Shown here in pieces: positions 1 to 12,063 of a stretch of 64,000 bases of DNA; the first letter of the stretch is position 1, and every line of letters begins with the position of its first letter. Source of the DNA: Leptospira sp. WS58.C1 (GTDB lineage Bacteria; Spirochaetota; Leptospiria; Leptospirales; Leptospiraceae); the NCBI RefSeq assembly GCF_040833995.1, contig NZ_CP162137.1, positions 2,712,001 through 2,776,000 of the forward strand, given 5' to 3'. Made by a program: the position numbers and the translations under genes. The notes under the pieces are model-generated. The model saw only the letters and a list, made by a program, of their open reading frames with translations, made no database searches and was not told the DNA's origin.

Positions 1-875
1 AATTTTTCAGTAGTTTTGATAGTATTCGATTCTTTGATCCGGCTCACAACCTCGTCGGAAAGTTTCCCCAGCTCCGATAAATAATCCGAACTGAAATTTT
101 TATCCTTACTTTGTATCCATATATAACCTATAGGGATAGGCTGATCCGAATGATTTTTGTAAATGATAGGGCGGATGAGTTCCGAAACAATTTTCTGGTC
201 CTTAAATTTTCGGATCATTGTACCGACATCTTCGTCCACCTCTTTGGAATAATCCAAACGATCCGGCCCGGATTCCGAATAAGACTTAACGTTTTGGGTA
301 TCCTCTAACAATAACGATTTGCGAGAACGTTTAACGATCTCGAACTTCCTATCCAAACCGGGTTTGAATGCTTCAATTACTATATTATCAGTGTTATTCT
401 TTTTCAGACGGTTCTTATAATCTTCTAAATTCACTTTTATTAAAGTGGGAATATTGAACATATTCGCTTCGATCACCGTTTTAGGTGTAATTAGATTAGT
501 AACGACTACCTTACCGTTCGAAACCGGAACTCGAGGACTTTCGCGATTCGATTTTGCAATGGCCAGTCTCTCCACCTTTAAGAGGTACAGGTCCTTCTCC
601 GCTTTTTGAAGAAACTGACATTCTATTTCTATATACTTGGCGAGGATCTTGAATAAGGAGATCTTCTTCTCTCCCGTTTCTTCCCAATCTTCCGGCATAC
701 GGATCAGGATCTTTTCGTCCTCTTCCAGATACTTTTTGATAACCGCCTTTCTATCAAAAGGATAGATCTTAAGAGAAAGTTCCTGATCTAATAGATATTT
801 CAGAATAACATGCTTTTTCTGCTCCTTGGAAACGATATAGTCCAAAGTTCTAGAATTCCTTTCATAATATTGCAT
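1..875 (-). CDS. Hypothetical protein, PilZ/DUF1577-like (C-terminus cut by window edge)
   Basis: An open minus-strand frame runs from the ATG at 875-873 to the window edge without a stop, giving 291 codons, so the C-terminus is missing. The product begins MQYYERNSRTLDYIVSKEQ and is mixed alpha/beta, highly charged, with no signal peptide or membrane segment, so it is probably cytoplasmic. A short basic stretch near residue 110 (SNRESPRVPVSNGKV) resembles the R-x-P-V context of PilZ-like domains. Spirochaetal DUF1577 proteins have this general look. I cannot confirm that family or c-di-GMP binding. There is no strong ribosome binding site upstream; the preceding sequence is very AT-rich. Confidence 0.6.
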   Translation of the reverse strand, partial: MQYYERNSRTLDYIVSKEQKKHVILKYLLDQELSLKIYPFDRKAVIKKYLEEDEKILIRMPEDWEETGEKKISLFKILAKYIEIECQFLQKAEKDLYLLKVERLAIAKSNRESPRVPVSNGKVVVTNLITPKTVIEANMFNIPTLIKVNLEDYKNRLKKNNTDNIVIEAFKPGLDRKFEIVKRSRKSLLLEDTQNVKSYSESGPDRLDYSKEVDEDVGTMIRKFKDQKIVSELIRPIIYKNHSDQPIPIGYIWIQSKDKNFSSDYLSELGKLSDEVVSRIKESNTIKTTEK

Positions 876-1240
876 AATATAAATATTACTTATTTTAATA
901 AGCGAATTGATTCTTTTCGAATTAACCGACTCATAATTTATTCTTTGAATGTCTTTCGATTCCTTTTTTTTAAAGAAAAATCGCTTTCCTGGGAAAAAAT
1001 TTTTTACTAAATATTATCCGTTAGGGGACACTGGAGGAGTATCGTATCCCTATAACGGGGGGTCTGAAACCCGGGCAAAACCCACGAAAATGTAAGTTTT
1101 ATTTATGTTTCTGTAAATCGGTAGATTATATCGGATACAAAACTAATTCCATCTTACGAAAAAATTTTTCCTAATTAATCGGTTGACTAGTTTAAATTAT
1201 GGAAATAAATTATTAATCCAATTTCGGATTTGGGGAATCT
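876..1240. other. Divergent intergenic region with promoter and hairpin
   Basis: This 365-base gap separates the minus-strand PilZ-like gene from the plus-strand Cys-rich gene. It holds AT-rich promoter sequence at both ends and, between them, an imperfect hairpin at 1018-1058 (arms CCGTTAGGGGA and TCCCTATAACGG). A small hairpin at 1059-1074 (GGGT/ACCC) follows. No convincing ORF lies in it. The hairpins could form a structured leader for the Cys-rich gene, but they match no riboswitch I recognise. Confidence 0.5.
1183..1211 (+). promoter_or_regulatory. Sigma70-like promoter of the Cys-rich secreted protein
   Basis: TTGACT (1183-1188) is followed after exactly 17 bases by TAAATT (1206-1211), a fair -35/-10 pair. 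The start codon lies 29 bases downstream and is preceded by GGGGA at 1232-1236, a good ribosome binding site. Confidence 0.5.
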
Positions 1241-1540
1241 ATGAAAAAACTGATTATTGTCCAGCTTCTTATCTTGGCTTTCTCCGCTCATTCTAAACTT
1301 GGTCTCTACGCGGATGGATGTTATATCTGTAGCTCAGGTTCGAGCTCCAATTGTAGGGATTATTGCAGTTATTCCGGCTCGGATACTTCCGAAAACCGCA
1401 AAAAATGCGAGAAATCGGGATGTAAGATCGGGGGAACGGCAAGCTGTCCTACCGCCGTAAATTATAAAGTTTGTTCTGCTTCTATTTTCGATCCTTCTAT
1501 CGATAAGAAAAGTTACCTAGCATCCCTTCTCGCTAAATAG
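1241..1540 (+). CDS. Small secreted Cys-rich protein
   Basis: This 99-residue protein has a clear Sec signal peptide (MKKLIIVQLLILAFSAHS). Its mature part contains eight cysteines (C27, C30, C38, C42, C56, C61, C69, C78), an even number that suits four disulfides in the periplasm or outside the cell. The stretch between C30 and C56 is rich in Ser and Gly. The start is set by GGGGA 5 bases upstream and a promoter at 1183-1211, and a GC-rich hairpin terminator follows the stop. It appears to be a single-gene unit. I recognise no family and propose no function. Confidence 0.75.
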   Translation: MKKLIIVQLLILAFSAHSKLGLYADGCYICSSGSSSNCRDYCSYSGSDTSENRKKCEKSGCKIGGTASCPTAVNYKVCSASIFDPSIDKKSYLASLLAK

Positions 1541-1548
1541 CTTCTAAT

Positions 1549-1575
1549 CCCGGGGTGTCCCCCCGGGTGTCTTTT
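1549..1575 (+). terminator. Rho-independent terminator after the Cys-rich gene
   Basis: Arms CCCGGGG (1549-1555) and CCCCGGG (1561-1567) pair perfectly around a 5-base loop. They are followed by TGTCTTTT. The hairpin sits between two convergent genes. Confidence 0.7.
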
Positions 1576-1576
1576 C

Positions 1577-2389
1577 TTATTTCAGAGTGTTTATAAAATC
1601 GATTAGATCGGCACTGATCTTTGGAGCACTCGCCTCGAATACCATAGGCGGATTCGTACCGAGTGTCGGGCTAAACATTCCAAGACATTCCAAACTTCCT
1701 ATTCCACATTCCTTTGGATTAGGAGAGATCCATAATGCCCTCCATACTGAGTAATTATTATCATATTCCAGTTCTTTTATAAGATTTAAGTTTTTATCAT
1801 ATACAAGGACTTTTGTATTCGCTGCATACGCTTCGTAGGAAGGGAGAATTCCTAACGTAGCCACACTGAAGAGACTAGAAAAGATTGTTACAAAGTTTAA
1901 ACCTATGTTTCTAGTCTTTTCAAAAACTGGATAGTGCAGTCCCATAATATAGTAATCGTAGGGGAGATTTTTGAAGGAGTAAGTGTAATTATCCCCTGTT
2001 TTTGAGATCTCTAAAAACTTTTCCAGCTCCTTGATCCCGGTAGGTCCGGTTACTTCTAAAAATGATTTTACAAATTTCGAAATCCTCTCCGGAGAGAGAT
2101 CCTTTCTGATTCCGTTCGGTTTATTCTCGCCAGGGATTGGAAAACTTCCTCCAATAGGTTCTTTGATCGTGCGGGAATACGGATCGGAAAGGGCTTCAAA
2201 GTCCACCGTCCCATCCGGATTTTTTAACTTAGTAGATTTGAACGTATTAAAACCTAAGTAAGCGATCCTGAATTTTTTAGTAGGTTGTTTTGTTGGAGTT
2301 CCTACTTCGCCGGTTTGGGTAAGGGAATATCTAGAAGCGCAGGCGTTGGATAAAATTAGAATGAAGATAGAGAAAACCAGTAAACGCAT
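1577..2389 (-). CDS. Hypothetical lipoprotein
   Basis: A 270-residue protein with a lipoprotein signal (MRLLVFSIFILILSNAC, lipid Cys at 17). The mature part is mostly polar, with one hydrophobic stretch near residues 165-190 (FVTIFSSLFSVATLGILP) that may be membrane-associated or a buried hairpin. It carries no recognised catalytic motif. It converges on the Cys-rich gene and lies downstream of the small membrane protein gene at 2458-2871 on the same strand, 68 bases away, so co-transcription is possible. This kind of envelope lipoprotein is common in Leptospira; its function is unknown. Confidence 0.75.
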   Translation of the reverse strand: MRLLVFSIFILILSNACASRYSLTQTGEVGTPTKQPTKKFRIAYLGFNTFKSTKLKNPDGTVDFEALSDPYSRTIKEPIGGSFPIPGENKPNGIRKDLSPERISKFVKSFLEVTGPTGIKELEKFLEISKTGDNYTYSFKNLPYDYYIMGLHYPVFEKTRNIGLNFVTIFSSLFSVATLGILPSYEAYAANTKVLVYDKNLNLIKELEYDNNYSVWRALWISPNPKECGIGSLECLGMFSPTLGTNPPMVFEASAPKISADLIDFINTLK

Positions 2390-2457
2390 TTGGAAACCCT
2401 AAACGAATTTCCGGGAAGATTCCAGTAAAAAATTTACTTCGTTTAGGAATTCAAATC

Positions 2458-2871
2458 TCAAACTTCTTCTTTCGAAGGGAGAAAGACCAAAACAAGGCCG
2501 CATAAAGCGGTCACTAAAGTTACCGGAGTGAATACGATAGTTTCTGTCGCGTTCAAAGAAAAAATATTTCCCAGGGTATTTAAAGAAAAGATCGCGATCA
2601 TGATCCAAAGTAATATCCGAACAATCGATTTAGGAACTGGCAGTTTGATATATTCTGAATCGAGAGCGATCACTGCTAAAAAGATAAAATTTAGAAGAAT
2701 GGAAATCGATTCAAAAACGACCATCTGTTCCCATGTTTCCAATCTCCCTCCCCATACTATGGAAAAAGGGACCACGCCGGAAATGATGATCGTATGAAAA
2801 ATAATGGAACAGGAAAAAAATAGAAGGAGTAAACCTGCCGCGGATTTTCTGATCAGTATCTTTTTATTCAT
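2458..2871 (-). CDS. Small four-helix membrane protein of unknown function
   Basis: The open frame extends upstream to 2907, but the ATG at 2871 has a good ribosome binding site (GAAGGTGGAG) just before it. That start gives a 137-residue protein beginning MNKKILIRKSAAG. Four hydrophobic segments span most of the length, joined by short charged loops. The N-terminus is Lys/Arg-rich, suggesting it faces the cytoplasm. No motif is recognised. It lies downstream of a terminator-like hairpin (2892-2931), so it probably has its own promoter there or depends on readthrough from the act operon. Confidence 0.7.
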   Translation of the reverse strand: MNKKILIRKSAAGLLLLFFSCSIIFHTIIISGVVPFSIVWGGRLETWEQMVVFESISILLNFIFLAVIALDSEYIKLPVPKSIVRILLWIMIAIFSLNTLGNIFSLNATETIVFTPVTLVTALCGLVLVFLPSKEEV

Positions 2872-2891
2872 ACTCCACCTTCTCGTTTTAC

Positions 2892-2931
2892 AAAAAAAAT
2901 CCCCCAACGAATCGAATCCGGAGGGGGTTTT
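2892..2931 (-). terminator. Terminator downstream of the act operon
   Basis: On the minus strand AAAACCCCC and GGGGGATTTTTTT form a strong stem-loop ending in a T-run. It follows the lipoprotein gene at 2967-3491 and is the probable end of the actABCDEF transcript. The A-run on the other side makes it potentially bidirectional. Confidence 0.7.
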
Positions 2932-2966
2932 GTGAATTTTGAAACGGATAAAAGAACGTTCTTCTT

Positions 2967-3491
2967 TTACTTTTTCAGCTCAGGCGCCAGATCTGCCAGA
3001 GGAACCTTATCTTTCGGAAGGTTTCTGTAGATATCATATTCGAATCCGTCTGCAGATTTTCCTTTTGCATCAGGGCCTGCATTTGGATCGTTTTTATAAT
3101 TATATCTATCTCTGTCCTCTCTGTCCAAGAAAGGTTTATAATCGGAACGATATCCCCATGTGAAAACGGAATCTTCCGGATTCTGAGAGACTACCAGACA
3201 AACCGGATCGACCCAACCCTCGTTTTTTTCGGTCTTGATTCGGACCAATTTTTTTGCGATATAATAATGGTTCCTATAATCGTAAACCTTTACTACTGTT
3301 CCGACTGGGAGGAGTTCTATTTGAACGGAACCAGGTTGCTCGTCGGAAAGAATTCCGACTTTCGGATCTAATTTATCTTTTTCTAATGTAGGACAATTGA
3401 TATTCCCTACGATTTGAGCGGTGTTGGAGCAAGCTCCCAAAAAGAGAGCTGCAATTCCGAGGATCGTAATATTTAATGCTAATTTTTTCAT
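2967..3491 (-). CDS. SH3-like lipoprotein at the end of the act operon
   Basis: A 174-residue lipoprotein with signal MKKLALNITILGIAALFLGAC (lipid Cys at 21). Residues about 60-100 (GTVVKVYDYRNHYYIAKKL, then GWVDP) look like a bacterial SH3 fold, and the C-terminal third is Asp/Lys-rich. It starts only 11 bases after the actF stop on the same strand and is followed by a terminator, so it is very likely the last gene of the act operon. It could be an accessory or anchoring subunit of Alternative Complex III, but it is not one of the classical six subunits. That role is inferred from position only. Confidence 0.7.
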   Translation of the reverse strand: MKKLALNITILGIAALFLGACSNTAQIVGNINCPTLEKDKLDPKVGILSDEQPGSVQIELLPVGTVVKVYDYRNHYYIAKKLVRIKTEKNEGWVDPVCLVVSQNPEDSVFTWGYRSDYKPFLDREDRDRYNYKNDPNAGPDAKGKSADGFEYDIYRNLPKDKVPLADLAPELKK

Positions 3492-3502
3492 GATCCTTTT
3501 CC

Positions 3503-4726
3503 TTATTGGTGATGGTGTAAGGCGTCTTCCAATCTCGGATCTCCCACCGGGATCAAAGGAGCTTTTTCCAATCTTTTCAAAACTACCAGACCGAATAATC
3601 CGATCGTCCCAACCACTGCTCCTAAAGATACCAGATATCCTCCGAAGGAGAAATCCACAAAATTAGCAGGATAAACCAACCAGAAAATTTCTGTAGCTTG
3701 AGTGAAAACCACCCAAAGAGCGACTTTCACTAAAAAGTCGATATCTCTTTTGTTCGGACGGTTTAACAGAAGTAAGAAAGGAACCGCAAACTTGATAGCA
3801 GGCAATGCCAGAGTCAGATATTCCCATCCGCCCGTCAGTCTTTGCTCATAGAAGAAAGTTTCTTCCGGAATGGAAGCATACCAGATCAACATGAACTGAG
3901 AGAAACCGACGTAAGCCCAGAATACGGTGAAACCGAGAAGGAATTTTCCTAAGTCGTGGATATGGTTTTCGTTCACCAGGTTTCCTAAAAATCCCTTCTT
4001 CTTCAGATAATACGCCATGATTATGAAAGAAGAAAGTCCTGCCTGATAAGCTCCTGCAAAGCAGTAAACTCCGAACATGGTGGAGAACCAGTGTGGAGTA
4101 AGAGACATTACCAACATGATGGAAACTAAAGAGAAAGAAAGAGCGAAGAATATGATATATCCTCCGGCTAACTTTGCATTGAACTGCGTATGTGCTACGT
4201 CTTTGTCGCCGTCCTGAGCTACGGATTTCTTATAGAATAAGTATCCAAACCCGGACCAAGCTACCCCTAAAACTACGATCATCACGGAGAAAAATCCGAT
4301 GTTTAAGAGCGGTTTTTTATGTTTTAGAAGTTTATCAGCTTCTACAGCTTCCGCGTGAGTCCACTCATAAAGATCATGAGCTCCAAAGATCAGGACGAGA
4401 AGAAGGACCGCTGCAACAGGAACAAATAGTCCATAGGTTTCGGAAATTCTACGCAGAGTTACCGGCCAATGAGCCCCAGTGATATGTGCCAATGAGGTAA
4501 AGAAGATCCCTGCAAGAGTAATTCCCAAAATGAAGAATACACCGACCAGATACGCGGACCACGCAGGATTGGAATGTCCACCTTCATGACGAAGTTCCGG
4601 ATGTCCAAGACCGAAGGCCGCAAGACCTATACTTGCCAAACCTACTAAGATCATTCCGACCAGAGCGTTTCTGGTTTTGGAATCCAACTTAAAGTTGATT
4701 AAGTTTTGTTCTACTTTAACTTCCAT
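3503..4726 (-). CDS. actF: Alternative Complex III subunit ActF (membrane quinol-oxidoreductase subunit)
   Basis: A 407-residue polytopic membrane protein with about ten hydrophobic helices and a His-rich periplasmic loop early on (GLGHPELRHEGGHSNPAW). It ends in HHH. It is the sixth gene of a collinear actA-F operon and matches the family's length and character (the quinol:cytochrome c oxidoreductase quinone-binding subunit related to NrfD). ActF packs beside ActC in the membrane and is thought to help with quinol handling or proton translocation. Its ATG overlaps the actE stop by one base (TAATG), indicating translational coupling. Confidence 0.9.
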   Translation of the reverse strand: MEVKVEQNLINFKLDSKTRNALVGMILVGLASIGLAAFGLGHPELRHEGGHSNPAWSAYLVGVFFILGITLAGIFFTSLAHITGAHWPVTLRRISETYGLFVPVAAVLLLVLIFGAHDLYEWTHAEAVEADKLLKHKKPLLNIGFFSVMIVVLGVAWSGFGYLFYKKSVAQDGDKDVAHTQFNAKLAGGYIIFFALSFSLVSIMLVMSLTPHWFSTMFGVYCFAGAYQAGLSSFIIMAYYLKKKGFLGNLVNENHIHDLGKFLLGFTVFWAYVGFSQFMLIWYASIPEETFFYEQRLTGGWEYLTLALPAIKFAVPFLLLLNRPNKRDIDFLVKVALWVVFTQATEIFWLVYPANFVDFSFGGYLVSLGAVVGTIGLFGLVVLKRLEKAPLIPVGDPRLEDALHHHQ

Positions 4727-5325
4727 TATTTGCCAGCCGTTCTATTGTCGTATTCTTGTAATTTACGAACATATAATATGATTTTCCAACGATCCTCGGG
4801 AAGAACTTGAGAAGCGTAACTTTTCATAGCTCCTTTTCCTTCGGTGATGATATGGTAGATCTGTCCGTCGGAATAGGCCTTAGCACTTGCAGATGTCAGC
4901 GCTGCCATAGGGCTTCCGTCGGCCTGAGCCATATTCAAACGTGGAGCAGGACCTACAACGGTTCCGTTTCCTTGTCCTCTAACACCGTGACAAGGGCTAC
5001 AATACGTTTGGTATTTGATCTCCCCTTTTTGAAGAGTAGCCAGATCTCCCTTGATAGGATTCGCAAGTCCTTTATTAGGAAGAGCATCCAGAGATTGTGT
5101 CCAACCCGCATACTCATAAGGGTAATATTCCTGTGGAACTGCTCCTACAGGAGGCAAACGTAAGGAAGTATTGTTCGGAAAATTAGAATCCGCTTCCTGA
5201 GCCTCTCTTGCTGGAGAATCGGCCATGTCCGGCATATACTCCATAGGAGGAGTCTTAGACTCGCAGTTCCATAGGATCAAACCTGCGAGAGAAAGAGCAA
5301 AAATTCTTTGCAGTGAAATCATCAA
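4726..5325 (-). CDS. actE: Alternative Complex III subunit ActE (monoheme cytochrome c lipoprotein)
   Basis: This 199-residue protein has a lipoprotein signal (LSLAGLILWNC, lipid Cys at 21) and a single heme-c site, CSPCH, at residues 109-113, followed by GVRGQGNG, typical of class I cytochrome c. A distal Met is present (KGAMKSYASQV). ActE passes electrons from ActA/ActB to the terminal oxidase or a soluble cytochrome. It starts 7 bases after actD and overlaps actF by one base. The first of two adjacent Met codons is taken as the start; the choice hardly matters. Confidence 0.92.
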   Translation of the reverse strand: MMISLQRIFALSLAGLILWNCESKTPPMEYMPDMADSPAREAQEADSNFPNNTSLRLPPVGAVPQEYYPYEYAGWTQSLDALPNKGLANPIKGDLATLQKGEIKYQTYCSPCHGVRGQGNGTVVGPAPRLNMAQADGSPMAALTSASAKAYSDGQIYHIITEGKGAMKSYASQVLPEDRWKIILYVRKLQEYDNRTAGK

Positions 5326-5332
5326 AATTCTC

Positions 5333-5884
5333 CTATTTCACCGTCTCGACATGTTTAGAGCCGAGGCCTTTGATAAAGTCGGTCACTGAACCTTCTGAAT
5401 AATTCGCTGAGTTGGATGGGATCCAAAGTGCAAATTTGTCGGTAGTGATGTCCGGATGTAAAACCTTACGACCGGTTTTTGGAAGTTTAGCCAGGAAGAA
5501 CAAAGCTGCAGCTGTGGAAATTCCAGCCATGAACACTGTAAACTCGAATGTGATCGGAATATACGCAAACCAAGCGTTGAAACTTTTTCCGGAAATATTG
5601 ATCGGCCAATCGTATTTATGAGTTAAATACTGCATGGAGAAACCGGTGATACATCCGAAAAGTCCCATGAAGAAGGTCACCCAAGGAAGTCCGGAACGAG
5701 GAAGACCCATCGCGTCATCCAGTCCATGCACAGGATACGGAGTAAAACAATCGAAGTTGGTGTAACCCTTCTCCTTTGTTTTTTGAGCCGCGTCTAGGAT
5801 CTGAGCGGGAGTATCGAATAATCCGAAAACTCCATGTTCTGTTTCTTCGAAAGTATGGAATTGTTCTTTCTTAGGAGTATACAT
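5333..5884 (-). CDS. actD: Alternative Complex III subunit ActD
   Basis: A 183-residue protein of the DUF3341/ActD type. A soluble N-terminal domain (EHGVFGLFDTPAQILDAAQ, then CFTPYPVHGLDDAMG) precedes two transmembrane helices (residues about 70-90 and 110-132). ActD is a small membrane subunit of the complex without cofactors. The start overlaps the actC stop by one base (TAATG), so translation is coupled. The length fits the family. Confidence 0.92.
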   Translation of the reverse strand: MYTPKKEQFHTFEETEHGVFGLFDTPAQILDAAQKTKEKGYTNFDCFTPYPVHGLDDAMGLPRSGLPWVTFFMGLFGCITGFSMQYLTHKYDWPINISGKSFNAWFAYIPITFEFTVFMAGISTAAALFFLAKLPKTGRKVLHPDITTDKFALWIPSNSANYSEGSVTDFIKGLGSKHVETVK

Positions 5885-7257
5885 TAATGATGACCTCCAT
5901 CTTTATGAGGCATTACAGTTTTCACCTCTGCGATCGCGATCACAGGAAGTAATCTACAGAAGAGAAGGAACATAGTGAAGAAGATACCGAAGGTTCCAAG
6001 CAACATCATGAAGTCGTAAACCGTCGGAATGTATTTATCCCAGCTGGAAGGTAAGAAGTCCGCGTGTAATGTCATTACGATCACGAAACGTTCGAACCAC
6101 ATACCGATGTTTACGATGATGGAAACGATGAACATCACAGGGATACTGTTTCTAAGTTTTTTAGACCAGAACACCTGAGGAGCAAATACGTTACAGCTAA
6201 ACATGATGAAGTATGCCCATCCGTAAGGTCCGAATGCCCTGTTAACAAAGGTAAATCCTTCGTATTCGTTTCCGGAATACCAAGCCATGAAGAACTCGGT
6301 GGAATAAGCAAGACCTACGATCAAACCGGTAACCATAATCACTTTGTTCATGTTTTCCAAGTGTTTCATGGTGATATAATCTTTCAGCTGGAAGACTTCC
6401 CTTGCGATTACCATCAGGGTAACCACCATCGCGAATCCGGAGAAAATCGCACCGGCAACGAAGTAAGGAGGGAAGATCGTAGTGTGCCATCCCGGAACGA
6501 TGGAAACCGCGAAGTCGAAGGATACGATCGTGTGCACCGAAAGAACCAGAGGTGTGGACAAAGCCGCGAGGATCATCGCAACAGTCTCTAAGTGAGACCA
6601 TGCTTTGTTGGACCCGACCCATCCGAAGGAAAGAATATCATATACTTTTCTGCGAATAGGAGTTGTCGCTCTATCTCTTACAGCAGCGATATCCGGGATC
6701 AAACCGATATACCAGAAAACAAGAGAGATACTCAAATAAGTGGAAACTGCGAAAGTATCCCAGATCAGCGGAGATCTGAAGTTCACCCAAAGAGGTCCTC
6801 TTTCATTCGGATAAGGGAATAACCAGAATCCCATCCAAGGACGTCCGATGTGGATGATCAAAGTGGATGCAGCAGTTAATACCGCAAAGATGGTCATCGC
6901 TTCTGCTGCACGGTTAATACCGGTTCTCCACTCTTGGCGGAACAGATAAAGAACCGCAGAGATCAGAGTTCCTGCGTGACCGATACCGATCCAGAATACG
7001 AAGTTAACGATAAAAAATCCCCAACCCACAGGATTGTTAATCCCTAGGATATAAAGACCTTCGTATACCAAGTATCCGATGATACCTAAATCGATTACGG
7101 TAATGGTAAGAGCCAGAATGAAAGCCTTCCACCACAAGGAAGTGGGGAAAGCTTCTACCGGCTTGAGGATATCCTCTGTGACATCACGGACGGATTTCCC
7201 GCCGGTGACTAAAGGTTGGATATCCAGGGCTTCTTTGATTGCGTTAGGTATAGACAT
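5884..7257 (-). CDS. actC: Alternative Complex III subunit ActC (NrfD-like membrane protein)
   Basis: A 457-residue NrfD/PsrC-like integral membrane protein with about ten transmembrane helices. Recognisable family features include [19 protein letters not shown] and the [15 protein letters not shown] region. ActC is the quinol-binding membrane subunit that delivers electrons to the Fe-S clusters of ActB. It lies 20 bases after actB, and its stop overlaps actD. The C-terminus ends PHKDGGHH. Confidence 0.95.
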   Translation of the reverse strand: MSIPNAIKEALDIQPLVTGGKSVRDVTEDILKPVEAFPTSLWWKAFILALTITVIDLGIIGYLVYEGLYILGINNPVGWGFFIVNFVFWIGIGHAGTLISAVLYLFRQEWRTGINRAAEAMTIFAVLTAASTLIIHIGRPWMGFWLFPYPNERGPLWVNFRSPLIWDTFAVSTYLSISLVFWYIGLIPDIAAVRDRATTPIRRKVYDILSFGWVGSNKAWSHLETVAMILAALSTPLVLSVHTIVSFDFAVSIVPGWHTTIFPPYFVAGAIFSGFAMVVTLMVIAREVFQLKDYITMKHLENMNKVIMVTGLIVGLAYSTEFFMAWYSGNEYEGFTFVNRAFGPYGWAYFIMFSCNVFAPQVFWSKKLRNSIPVMFIVSIIVNIGMWFERFVIVMTLHADFLPSSWDKYIPTVYDFMMLLGTFGIFFTMFLLFCRLLPVIAIAEVKTVMPHKDGGHH

Positions 7258-7277
7258 AGCGCTTTAATTACTCCGGA

Positions 7278-10340
<3,063 letters not shown>

Positions 10341-10359
10341 CTGTTATGCTATCTCCTGA

Positions 10360-10866
10360 TTATCTGTGACAGGTGGAACAGTCGGTGGGAGCGTTGTTCT
10401 CCCGGTGGCAGTTGATACAGTATCCCATATTCAGGGATGCTACCTGCTTGACCTTGACCATTTCAGCTACATTGCCGTGGCATTGAGAACAATCCACGCC
10501 TCTTGAGATATGGCGAGAGTGATTGAACTGAACATGATCCGGAAGGTCATGGATTTTCACCCACTCGATCGGTTTCTTGTTCGAGTAACTTTCGCTCAAA
10601 AATTTAATATCTGGGCTGTTCTTTGCAACAAGCGAGTGACAGTTCATACAAGTTGAAGTATTCGGAACCGTTGCGTGAGCGCTTGTTTCTACACCAGTGT
10701 GACAATAACGACAGTCTATCTTATTATCACCTGCGTGAATCTTGTGGTTAAAAGGTATAGGCTGATCCGGAGAGTAGCCTACATATTTGGAGGGAGAAAA
10801 AATCAGGTAAGCCACTGCTGCAATAGCAATAAGCGGAACCGAAAGTTTCAAAGCTTTCTTATTCAT
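10360..10866 (-). CDS. actA: Alternative Complex III subunit ActA (pentaheme cytochrome c)
   Basis: A 168-residue protein with an N-terminal membrane anchor (residues 7-24) and five CxxCH heme sites at 52-56, 73-77, 126-130, 150-154 and 163-167, as expected for pentaheme ActA. Additional His residues at 41, 44, 116 and 119 are candidate distal ligands. It is the first gene of the act operon and therefore lies next to the operon promoter in 10867-11180. It receives electrons from ActB and passes them to ActE or a soluble acceptor on the periplasmic side. Confidence 0.95.
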   Translation of the reverse strand: MNKKALKLSVPLIAIAAVAYLIFSPSKYVGYSPDQPIPFNHKIHAGDNKIDCRYCHTGVETSAHATVPNTSTCMNCHSLVAKNSPDIKFLSESYSNKKPIEWVKIHDLPDHVQFNHSRHISRGVDCSQCHGNVAEMVKVKQVASLNMGYCINCHRENNAPTDCSTCHR

Positions 10867-11180
10867 TCGTGAGAAGTCCCGTGGGTTCCAAAATAAGGTT
10901 TGGGAACAAGGATTTTGGCTTCGGTTAAAATTGCAAGTAAACGCCTAAAAACACGATTGGTTTGGCGATTTCTTGCATTTTTCTTTGAGACTTAGTATCA
11001 ATTAAATGGATACAATTTGTACTTAATATGGTCTTTTTTTAGAAGTTAAAAGATCTCGGATACAAAACCTAAGTTTATGATAGATATGATCAGAACGATC
11101 GTTCTTTGTATTCCGAAAATTCCTGGATTTACCTTTTATACTTCGCTAAAATACGAATTCAAAAATCAAATTTGGAAAGT
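10867..11180. other. Divergent intergenic region between actA and the nuclease-like gene
   Basis: This 314-base AT-rich gap should hold the act operon promoter (minus strand) and the promoter of the nuclease-like gene (plus strand). I could not pick a convincing -35/-10 pair for either. A perfect 14-base palindrome (AGAACGATCGTTCT) sits at 11092-11105, about 75 bases before the plus-strand start, and could be an operator. No ORF, RNA gene or repeat is visible. Confidence 0.45.
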
Positions 11181-12029
11181 ATGATGCACTGCCCACTGAT
11201 ACGATTTCTGGGAATTCCCTTCGCTTTCCTAATAACAATTTCCATTATCGCGAAAGGTCCCATAAAAAAACTCAAAGTAACAACCTTTAATTCGTACTTT
11301 TTATATGATGAGGTAGGAGATTCTCATCAATTCCCAAAAGATAGAAAACATAGAACGGAAGAGGATTTTGCTAAGATCAAAAAGATATTACTTTCAAACC
11401 GTCCGGATATAATCGGATTCCAAGAAATAGAAAACGAAACAGCGCTTCATCATATTATAATAAATGAATATGAATGCAGGGCCACGGTGACCCCTGGTTA
11501 TTCCCAAGAGTTGGGACTTTGTTGGAAGAAGGAATTAGGCAAACCGGTCATTAAAGAATTGGAACAACTTTCTTTTCGCCCGGGACTCAGAAAGGGACTT
11601 CTTGCGGAGTTTAATATCGATGGCAAAAAGGTTTTTTTCTTGGTGGTCCATTTAAAAGCAGGTCGTTCTGCCAAAGATAAAAAGGAAAGAAAGGAACAGA
11701 TACTTGCACTAAAGGAAATCCTTCCGTCTCTCGGCAAATTCGTTCTATTAGGGGATTTTAATGAGGTTCTGGAAAAAAAAGCGGATCTTTGGAAAATTCT
11801 ACGAGGAAACCTGAAAATAAAATCCGCGAACTATAAACAAAAATCGGATTGTTGGCAACATCAAGACGGCTTTATCGATTACCTGATCACGAATATGGAT
11901 TGGCAGCCAGGAAGTTTTGTTCAAACAAAGTTTGAATCCGACGATGGAAATTTTGACGGAAATCCAAGCGCAGAAAAAGGCCTTTCGGATCATTGTCCGG
12001 TAAGTGCGGATCTGTTGCTGGAGAGATGA
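11181..12029 (+). CDS. Endonuclease/exonuclease/phosphatase-family protein
   Basis: The frame opens at 11106, but the ATG at 11181 has TGGAAAG before it and gives an N-terminal hydrophobic segment (LIRFLGIPFAFLITISIIA), so I start there (282 residues). Family motifs are present in order: TFNSYFL near the start, PDIIGFQEIENE (catalytic Glu), VVHLKAGRS, LLGDFNEV (Asp-Asn) and GLSDHCPV (the Asp-His pair). These fit the Mg-dependent EEP fold of DNase I-like nucleases and phosphodiesterases. The N-terminal segment suggests export or membrane anchoring. The substrate is unknown. Confidence 0.85.
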   Translation: MMHCPLIRFLGIPFAFLITISIIAKGPIKKLKVTTFNSYFLYDEVGDSHQFPKDRKHRTEEDFAKIKKILLSNRPDIIGFQEIENETALHHIIINEYECRATVTPGYSQELGLCWKKELGKPVIKELEQLSFRPGLRKGLLAEFNIDGKKVFFLVVHLKAGRSAKDKKERKEQILALKEILPSLGKFVLLGDFNEVLEKKADLWKILRGNLKIKSANYKQKSDCWQHQDGFIDYLITNMDWQPGSFVQTKFESDDGNFDGNPSAEKGLSDHCPVSADLLLER

Positions 12030-12063
12030 GTTAGACTAACAAACAGTGCGGCCGGAAATTAAA

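Noticed and set aside
1018..1074. Possible riboswitch upstream of the Cys-rich gene
   Set aside because: No match to conserved cores I know (TPP, cobalamin, SAM, FMN, glycine), and the promoter at 1183 lies downstream of the hairpin, so it would not be in the mRNA.
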